From assembly GCF_031458095.1 (NCBI RefSeq), contig NZ_JAVDXU010000002.1, positions 1,116,001-1,180,000 on the forward strand: 64,000 nt of DNA. The letters run 5' to 3'. Numbering within the stretch: position 1 is the first letter of the stretch; each line of letters begins with the position of its first letter. Source of the DNA: Pelomonas saccharophila_A. GTDB lineage: Bacteria; Pseudomonadota; Gammaproteobacteria; Burkholderiales; Burkholderiaceae_C. Under the pieces are notes generated by a model. The model was not told the DNA's origin. It saw only the letters and a list, made by a program, of their open reading frames with translations, and made no database searches. Of the stretch, positions 58,738 through 64,000 are shown piece by piece. The position numbers were made by a program, and so were the translations under genes.

Positions 58738-59619
58738 TCAGTTCAAGGCGGTGATCCGGTCGCCATCCTGCGGCACGCAGCCCGCCGCCAGCGGCGCGCC
58801 GCCCTCGCGTTGCACGACACCTTGGGGTCCATGGCAGAACTCGATGCGCCGCGCGGTGGGCCAGCGGCGCAGCGCGAAGGCCTCGAGGCTGTCGGGCAGG
58901 CTGGTCTGCACGATGCTGGCGCGCAGCTGCTCGCGGGGCTGGTCGTCGAAGTGCAGCCAGGGCATGAAGTGGCCGGCCACCAGCAGCCAGCCGGAGACGT
59001 GCACCGGCTCGGGCGCATAGCCCTCGCGCTGCAGCCAGGCCTGGGCGTCCTCGCGCGTGCGCGGCCCGGCGCTGGCGGCGGCCAGCAGCTCGGCCACCCA
59101 CTGGTTGCAGTTCTGGTACTGGGTGCTGAAGGGATAGGCGTTGGCGCTGTAGCGCGCGTTCAGCAGGCCCAGCGCGACGGGCTTGTCCAGGGCGGTGGCG
59201 GCCAGCGCAGCGGCGGCCTCGGGTGGCAGCAGCAGCAGGCTGACAAAGCCGACGTCGACATCGTCGCTGCCCGAGATGAAGCCGGCCAGGCCCTGGTCGA
59301 AGAGGCGGGGCTGGCCTTCGGCGCAGGCGTAGTAGAGCTGGCGCACGGCCCAGGGCGTGTCCAGGCCATCGGCGAGGGCGACGGCGGCATGCGAGTAGCG
59401 CAGGCCGAAGCGCGACAGGTCGGTGCCCGAGCGCGCGATCAGCGCGGCAGGGCTGCCGGACTCCGCCAAGGCCTGGCGGACGGTGGCGGTGAAGCGCAGC
59501 AGCCTGTCCTGCTGGGCGGCCGTGACCTCGCGGTGGGGGTCGCAGCCCCGCGGCAGGGCGCCGGCCTGGGCGGCAACCGCAGCCAGCAGGCCGGCCGCCG
59601 CGAGGGCGGCGCGGATCAA
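58738..59619 (-). CDS. DUF2145 family protein
   Basis: The 293-residue exported protein starts at TTG 59619, which overlaps the stop of the upstream gene as TTGA and opens directly into a signal peptide (IRAALAAAGLLAAVAAQAGA). DUF2145 features include RYSHAAVALAD, the VRQLYYACAEGQPRLFDQG segment and YPFSTQYQNCNQWVAELLA with a Cys that could be catalytic, and a late HFMPWLHFDDQP. The family resembles papain-fold (NlpC/P60-like) amidases, but no activity is established. The pair with the next gene upstream recurs in this family's neighbourhoods as far as recalled. Confidence 0.85.
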   Translation of the reverse strand: MIRAALAAAGLLAAVAAQAGALPRGCDPHREVTAAQQDRLLRFTATVRQALAESGSPAALIARSGTDLSRFGLRYSHAAVALADGLDTPWAVRQLYYACAEGQPRLFDQGLAGFISGSDDVDVGFVSLLLLPPEAAAALAATALDKPVALGLLNARYSANAYPFSTQYQNCNQWVAELLAAASAGPRTREDAQAWLQREGYAPEPVHVSGWLLVAGHFMPWLHFDDQPREQLRASIVQTSLPDSLEAFALRRWPTARRIEFCHGPQGVVQREGGAPLAAGCVPQDGDRITALN

Positions 59620-60050
59620 GGCTTGACGACGCGCGCGGCCAGCTCGCGGTGCCAGGCGTCTTCCAGCACCAGGAAGAAGGCTTGGCCCGTGTCGGCATGG
59701 GCGAAGGCGACGCCATAGGGCTGGGGCGTGGCCTGGACCTCGTCGCCGACGTTGACGGCGCGCGCGGCCAGGGCCTGCTGGGGCAGGGTCAGCTCGACGG
59801 GGGCGGCGCCCTCGCGCTCCAGCTTCAGGCGCAGCTTGCCGGCGGTGTCGGCCTGGGCCACCTCGGTGACGCGGTAGCGGCCTTCGGCGCGGTGTTCGCC
59901 ACCGCTGCTGCTGTTGGACGAACCCTTGAAGGAGTCCGACACGCTGCCCGACGCGGACGAGCCGGCGTCGGCGGCAGAGGAGGCGGTGGTGGACGAGGCC
60001 AGGGCGGCTTGCGTGGCCAGGGCCAGGACGGCAGTGAGGACGAGGCGCAT
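59616..60050 (-). CDS. Small exported protein paired with DUF2145
   Basis: The 144-residue product has a signal peptide (about 1-18, ending ALA), a Ser/Gly-rich spacer (about 20-50) and a beta domain with EGRYRVTEVAQADTAGKLRL and VGDEVQATPQPYGVAFA. The start at 60050 gives a clean signal; upstream sequence does not. Its stop overlaps the DUF2145 start by TTGA, so they are co-translated. The function is unknown. Confidence 0.75.
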   Translation of the reverse strand: MRLVLTAVLALATQAALASSTTASSAADAGSSASGSVSDSFKGSSNSSSGGEHRAEGRYRVTEVAQADTAGKLRLKLEREGAAPVELTLPQQALAARAVNVGDEVQATPQPYGVAFAHADTGQAFFLVLEDAWHRELAARVVKP

Positions 60051-60108
60051 CGTGGGCTCGTGAGAGGGTGAGGATGGCCAACGATAGCGCGGATGTGTCA
60101 GCGCTTTG

Positions 60109-60516
60109 TTACCGCGAGCCTTCTTCCAGCCCGTCTTCCAGCGTGTCGAGGATGGGGCAGTCGGGCCTGTCATCGCCATGGCAGCTGTGCACCAGCTGCT
60201 GCAGCGTCGATTTCATGGCCTGCAGCTCGGCGAGCTTGGCCTCCAGTTCGTCCAGATGCTGCTGGGCCAGGGCCCGCACCTCGCGGCTGGGGCGGTCGCG
60301 GTCCTGCCACAGGCCCAGCAGGGCGCGGATCTGCTCCAGCGAGAAGCCCAGGTCGCGCGAATGGCGGATGAAGCGCAGCAGATGCACCTCGCGCTCGCCA
60401 TAGACGCGGTAGTCGGCCTCGCTGCGGGCCGGCGGTGGCACCAGGCCGATGCTCTCGTAGTGCCGGATCATCTTGGCCGAGACGCCCGAAGCGCGGGCCG
60501 CGTCGCCGATGTTCAT
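60109..60516 (-). CDS. cueR: MerR-family copper-responsive regulator
   Basis: The 135-residue product has the MerR winged helix (NIGDAARASGVSAKMIRHYE), a long dimerisation helix, and the Cys pair of the Cu(I) site, Cys112 and Cys120 in HSCHGDDRPDCPIL, separated by seven residues as in CueR. It activates copA by untwisting a promoter with a long spacer. It is the second gene of the copA-cueR unit, overlapping copA by ATGA, so copA and its activator are induced together. Confidence 0.94.
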   Translation of the reverse strand: MNIGDAARASGVSAKMIRHYESIGLVPPPARSEADYRVYGEREVHLLRFIRHSRDLGFSLEQIRALLGLWQDRDRPSREVRALAQQHLDELEAKLAELQAMKSTLQQLVHSCHGDDRPDCPILDTLEDGLEEGSR

Positions 60517-62678
60517 GCGCGCGTCCCCGAGGCGGTGCCGCGCCAGCGCTTCAGCGTCAGCGCATTGGCGACGACGCTGACGCTGCTGAAGGCCATGGCC
60601 GCGCCGGCGATGACGGGGCTCAGCAACCCGAAGGCCGCCAGCGGAATGCCGACGACGTTGTAGGCAAAGGCCCAGAACAGGCCCTGGCGGATCTTGGCGG
60701 TGGTGCGACGGGAGATGTCGAGGGCGTCGGCCACCAGGCGCGGGTCGCCGCGCATCAGCGTGACGCCGGCGGCTTCCGTGGCCACATCGGCGCCGCCGGC
60801 CATGGCAAAGCCCACCGAGGCAGCGGCCAGGGCCGGGCCGTCGTTGAGGCCATCGCCGACGAAGGCGACGACGGCGCCGCCTTCGCGCAGGGCCTGCACG
60901 GTCGCGGCCTTGTCGGCAGGCAGCACCTCGGCATGGACCTCGCTGATGCCGAGCTGTTGCGCCACTGCGGCCGCCGCGCCGCGGCTGTCACCGGTCAGCA
61001 TGACGGTGCGGATGCCGCGCGAGTGCAACTCAGCGACGGCCGCGGCGGCGCTGTCCTTGATGCGATCGCCAAAGGCCAGCAGGCCCAGCAGGCGCCCGCC
61101 TTCGATGAGCCAGGACACGGTGTGGCCCCGGGCTTCCCATTGCTGCGCTTCGGCGGAGGCTGCGACGCCCGACTCCTGCGCCAGGCGCGCGCTGCCCAGC
61201 GCCAGCTTGCGACCTTGCACGATGCCCTCGACACCGCGGCCGGGCAGGGCGCGCGCCTGCTCGACAGACAGCGCCGCCAGCCCTTGGGCCTCGGCCAGCA
61301 CGGCCAGGGCCAGCGGGTGGCTGCTCGTGCGTTGCAGGGCCGCGGCGAGCTGCAGGACCTCCTCGCGGCTCACACCTGGCGCCGGGATCACGGTGCTCAG
61401 CGTCGGCTGGCCCACCGTCAGCGTGCCCGTCTTGTCGAAGGCGACGATGGTCACCGCATGGGCCAGCTCCAGCGCCTCGGCGTCCTTGATGAGGATGCCC
61501 TGGCGGGCCGCGACGCCGGTGCCGGCCATCAGCGTCGTCGGCGTGGCCAGGCCCAGGGCGCAGGGGCAGGCGATGACGAGGACGGCGACCGCATTGATGA
61601 GGGCCTGCTCGGCGTCGCCGGCGTAGAGCCACCAGCCGGCAAAGGTCAGAGCCGCCAGCGCCAGCACGACGGGCACGAAGACGGCGCTGACGCGGTCGAC
61701 GCTGCGCTGGATGGGCGCCTTGGCGGCCTGGGCCGACTCGACCATGCGGATGATGCGGGCCAGGGCCGTCTCGGCGCCGATGGCCGTCGTGCGCACGGTC
61801 AGCGCGCCTTCGGCATTGATGGCGCCGCCGGTCACGCGCTGGCCTTCGGACTTGGCCACCGGCAGGCTCTCGCCGGTGATCAGCGACTCGTCCACATGGC
61901 TGCGGCCCGTGACGATCTCGCCGTCCACCGGGATGCGGTCGCCCGGCCGCACGACGACGAGGTCGCCGACGCGCACCTCGGCCACCGGCACCTCGGTTTC
62001 GACCTCGCCGCGCAGCACCCGTGCCGTCGCCGGCCGCAAGGCGTTCAGGGCGCGGATGGCCTCCGTCGTCTGGCGCTTGGCGCGCTGCTCGAGGAATTTG
62101 CCGAGCAGCACCAGCGTGATGACGGCGGCCGAGGCCTCGAAATAGAGATGGGCATGGCCGGGGTGGCGGGCCAGCAGATAGACCGACAGGCCATAGGCCG
62201 CCGAGGTGCCCAGGGCCACCAGCAGGTCCATATTGCCGCTGCCGGCGCGCAGGGCGCCCCAGCCGGCACGGTAGAAGCGGGCGCCGAGAACGAACTGCAC
62301 CGGCGTGGCCAGCACGAGCTGCAGCCAGCCGGGCAGCATCACGCCCAGCAGCATGGGCAGCAGCAGCGGCAGGGTCAGCACGGCCCCCAAGGCGACCGGC
62401 CACCAGGGGGGCAGGCCGCCGCGGACTTCAGGTGCGGTTGGCACTGCGCTCTGGACGGCGGTGGCCGGGTAGCCGGCCTTGTCCAGGGCCGCCGTCAGCG
62501 CGGCGACGGGCACATTGGGCAGGGCCTGGATGGTGGCCTTCTCGGTGGCGAGATTGACGCTGGCCTGCTGCACGCCGGGCACGGCCTGCAGGGCCTTCTC
62601 GACGCGGCGCACGCAGGACGCGCAGCTCATGCCGCTGACCTGCAGCGTCACGTCGTTGAGGGCGGAGGTGGGAGTCAT
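60513..62678 (-). CDS. copA: Copper-exporting P-type ATPase
   Basis: The 721-residue product has one N-terminal metal-binding domain with CASC (Cys19-Cys22), eight membrane helices, the ion-channel motif ACPCALGLATP, the phosphorylation site DKTGTLT (aspartyl), GESLPV in the actuator domain and GDGLNDGPALA in the ATP-binding domain. The HP motif (SSHPLALAV) is present. It pumps Cu(I) from the cytoplasm. One metal-binding domain is fewer than E. coli CopA. Its promoter carries a CueR operator at 62706-62736. Confidence 0.97.
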   Translation of the reverse strand: MTPTSALNDVTLQVSGMSCASCVRRVEKALQAVPGVQQASVNLATEKATIQALPNVPVAALTAALDKAGYPATAVQSAVPTAPEVRGGLPPWWPVALGAVLTLPLLLPMLLGVMLPGWLQLVLATPVQFVLGARFYRAGWGALRAGSGNMDLLVALGTSAAYGLSVYLLARHPGHAHLYFEASAAVITLVLLGKFLEQRAKRQTTEAIRALNALRPATARVLRGEVETEVPVAEVRVGDLVVVRPGDRIPVDGEIVTGRSHVDESLITGESLPVAKSEGQRVTGGAINAEGALTVRTTAIGAETALARIIRMVESAQAAKAPIQRSVDRVSAVFVPVVLALAALTFAGWWLYAGDAEQALINAVAVLVIACPCALGLATPTTLMAGTGVAARQGILIKDAEALELAHAVTIVAFDKTGTLTVGQPTLSTVIPAPGVSREEVLQLAAALQRTSSHPLALAVLAEAQGLAALSVEQARALPGRGVEGIVQGRKLALGSARLAQESGVAASAEAQQWEARGHTVSWLIEGGRLLGLLAFGDRIKDSAAAAVAELHSRGIRTVMLTGDSRGAAAAVAQQLGISEVHAEVLPADKAATVQALREGGAVVAFVGDGLNDGPALAAASVGFAMAGGADVATEAAGVTLMRGDPRLVADALDISRRTTAKIRQGLFWAFAYNVVGIPLAAFGLLSPVIAGAAMAFSSVSVVANALTLKRWRGTASGTRA

Positions 62679-62705
62679 GGTGGGCGCTTCGGTGAGGACG
62701 TGCTC

Positions 62706-62736
62706 ATCCTCAGCCTTCCCATGATGGGAAGGTCAA
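62706..62736 (-). promoter_or_regulatory. CueR-controlled copA promoter
   Basis: On the leftward strand, TTGACC (62731-62736) is followed after exactly 19 bp by GAGGAT (62706-62711). The spacer carries the palindrome CCTTCCC-ATCAT-GGGAAGG (62714-62732). This is the E. coli copA promoter layout: a spacer two bases too long that CueR corrects when copper is bound. Confidence 0.9.
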
Positions 62737-62777
62737 CAGTGTCCGCCGAATCGCCCCACCTCTGCCGGGGCCCGGGC

Positions 62778-63677
62778 TTACCAGGCCATCTCGCCCTTGT
62801 TGACCTTGGCGCCGATGTCCAAGGCGATGCCGAGGCCGGCCTGCGGGTAGGCCTGCTGCAGCGTCGCGATCAGGGCGGCGGCATTGGCGGCCTTGGGCAG
62901 TTCGGCCTCGAAGCGCTGCAGATAGGCCTGGGTGTAGCGGATGGCGCTGTCGTCCAGGGCCGTGCCGGCGGCCATATGGCCGGGTACGACGAGGGCGGGC
63001 TTGAGCGCCAGCATCTCGTCCAGCTGGGTTGCCCAAGCGGCGCGCTCGGCGGCTTTTTGCGTGTCGGCCGTCCACACATGCAGGCCGCCGAAGACGGCGA
63101 TATTGCCGACGATGGCGCGGCTGGACGGGATCCACAGCCAGGGGCGATGGGCCAGCGGGCCGGTCGTGCCGCGCACTTCGATGGCTTCGCCGTCGACGGT
63201 CAGCGTCGTGCCCGTCAGCGCTTCCGGCACCAGGGGCTGGCGCGGTGCGTTGGCGCCCATCTTGGGCCCCCAGAACGAGACCTTGCCGGCCAGCTTGGCC
63301 TGGATCCTGTCGCGCACGGCCGGCGTGGTCAGCACTTGGGCTTCGGGGAAGAGGCTTTTGAGCACCTCGGCGCCAAAGTAGTAGTCGGGATCGGCTTGGC
63401 TGATGAAGATGGCCTTCAGGGCCTTGCCGCTGTCCAGCACCTGGGCCGCCACGCGCAGGGCGTCGGCGCGGGTGAAGCCGCTGTCGATGACGACGGCCTC
63501 GGTCCTGCCGCTGACGACGACGGCATTGACATGGAAGCTGCCGGCGTCGGCGTTGTAGACCCTGATGGCCAGCGGCGTGGTGGCGGTGGGCGCCTGGGCC
63601 AGGGCGGCGTTGGTGGCGACGGCGGCCAGGGTGGGCAGCAGCAGGCGGGCAAAGCGGCGGGGGTGGAAGAAGGACAT
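62778..63677 (-). CDS. MBL-fold protein with degenerate metal-binding motif
   Basis: The 299-residue exported protein (signal peptide about 1-27, ending ALA) has the metallo-beta-lactamase fold: VVVSGRTEAVVIDSGFTRAD, AIFISQADPDYYFGAEVL, PWLWIPSSRAIVGNIAVF and LVVPGHMAAGTALDDS. The usual zinc motif HxHxDH reads SQADPDY here (residues 93-99), so two of the His ligands are replaced. The later His in VVPGHMAAG remains. It may bind one metal or none and act on a different substrate. ATG 63677 was chosen at the signal peptide. It is divergent from a LysR-type gene. Confidence 0.85.
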   Translation of the reverse strand: MSFFHPRRFARLLLPTLAAVATNAALAQAPTATTPLAIRVYNADAGSFHVNAVVVSGRTEAVVIDSGFTRADALRVAAQVLDSGKALKAIFISQADPDYYFGAEVLKSLFPEAQVLTTPAVRDRIQAKLAGKVSFWGPKMGANAPRQPLVPEALTGTTLTVDGEAIEVRGTTGPLAHRPWLWIPSSRAIVGNIAVFGGLHVWTADTQKAAERAAWATQLDEMLALKPALVVPGHMAAGTALDDSAIRYTQAYLQRFEAELPKAANAAALIATLQQAYPQAGLGIALDIGAKVNKGEMAW

Positions 63678-63717
63678 GGTGTTTCCGGTGAAGGTTGATT
63701 CGACCGGAGTCACTGTA

Positions 63718-63740
63718 TTTATCGTGGTTCGGTCGATAAA
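63718..63740. promoter_or_regulatory. Probable LysR-type operator
   Basis: The inverted repeat TTTATCG-N9-CGATAAA lies between the divergent MBL-fold and LysR genes. The spaced arms suit a LysR-type dimer site. It is 39 bp upstream of the LysR ATG and 40 bp upstream of the MBL-fold ATG. Confidence 0.68.
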
Positions 63741-63779
63741 GTCCGCTTCAATCGAATATTTGTTGTACTGATCGATGCA

Positions 63780-64000
63780 ATGGACCGCCTGACCGCCACC
63801 CGCGTCTTTGTCACCGTCGTCGAGCAGGGCAGCCTGACCCAGGCGGCCGAGCGCCTTGACATGTCCACCGCCATGGTCAGCCGCTATCTGGCCGCCATGG
63901 AGGCCTGGCTGGGCGCGCGCCTGCTGCACCGCACGACGCGGCGGCTGAGCCTGACCGAGGCCGGGCAATCGGCCCTGGCTTCCTGCCGCCAATTGCTGGA
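63780..64000 (+). CDS. LysR-family transcriptional regulator, 5' part only
   Basis: The first 73 codons are inside the window; the rest lies beyond the right edge. They show the LysR winged helix-turn-helix: RLTATRVFVTVVEQGSLTQA, ERLDMSTAMVSRYLAAMEAW, and LLHRTTRRLSLTEAGQSALA. It is divergent from the MBL-fold gene, with a palindromic site between them, so it probably regulates that gene and itself. The inducer-binding domain cannot be seen. Confidence 0.93.
   Translation, partial: MDRLTATRVFVTVVEQGSLTQAAERLDMSTAMVSRYLAAMEAWLGARLLHRTTRRLSLTEAGQSALASCRQLL

Noticed and set aside
60435..63698. A rightward open frame of more than 1000 codons opposite cueR, copA and the MBL-fold gene
   Set aside because: It spans three genes and their promoters and has no family motif, so it is a GC-driven shadow.

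Overview
The window is about 70% G+C, has tightly packed genes with many 4-nt ATGA overlaps, and carries ubiA, ubiC, a PutR/PutA pair and a CueR/CopA pair. This points to a betaproteobacterium of the order Burkholderiales, plausibly the Roseateles/Mitsuaria/Rubrivivax group. That placement is inferred from gene content and composition only. No tRNA, rRNA, CRISPR array, integrase or transposase was recognised.

Positions 1-10260 are one arm of a non-flagellar type III secretion system (T3SS). Leftward genes run lytic transglycosylase, sctV, sctC, sctD, sctF (needle), sctI (inner rod, cut by the window edge). The D-F-I order matches the prgH-prgI-prgJ order of Salmonella SPI-1. Rightward genes run sctU, a FliO-like gene, a GNAT acetyltransferase, a DUF6683-like protein and a 236-residue protein. 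The last 104 residues of that protein resemble the needle subunit, fused behind a glycine-zipper segment. The divergent promoter region holds two copies of a 16-bp dyad next to sctU.

Positions 10286-13689 hold three tandem secreted beta-propeller (PD40/TolB-like) paralogues and a truncated, frameshifted fourth copy. Positions 13694-16080 hold two more exported proteins of unknown function. Positions 16077-19238 are a leftward four-gene cluster. Its first gene encodes a DUF1521 protein with the GD-PH self-cleavage motif of rhizobial T3SS effectors NopE1/NopE2. Its second encodes a protein with a restriction-nuclease-like E-x-K core and a glycine zipper. The last two genes are orphans. Together these look like secreted cargo for the neighbouring T3SS.

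From 19379 to the right end the genes are mainly housekeeping and metabolic. They include a NitT/TauT-type ABC transporter without a binding protein, a GH3 glucosidase with a divergent AraC regulator, ribA, a dienelactone hydrolase, a propeller-GGDEF sensor, PutR/PutA proline catabolism, acetyltransferases and small conserved proteins, an ABC exporter, proC-ubiC, an HPP-CBS membrane protein, twin Gfo/Idh/MocA oxidoreductases, an S41 protease, ubiA, a GST, a KBL/AOS-family PLP enzyme, a DUF2145 pair, cueR-copA with a classic 19-bp-spacer promoter, and an MBL-fold protein divergent from a LysR regulator cut by the window edge.

A dispersed palindromic repeat of about 100 bp occurs at 7564, 48181 and 56722. 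The last copy supplies the final roughly 40 codons of the PLP enzyme.
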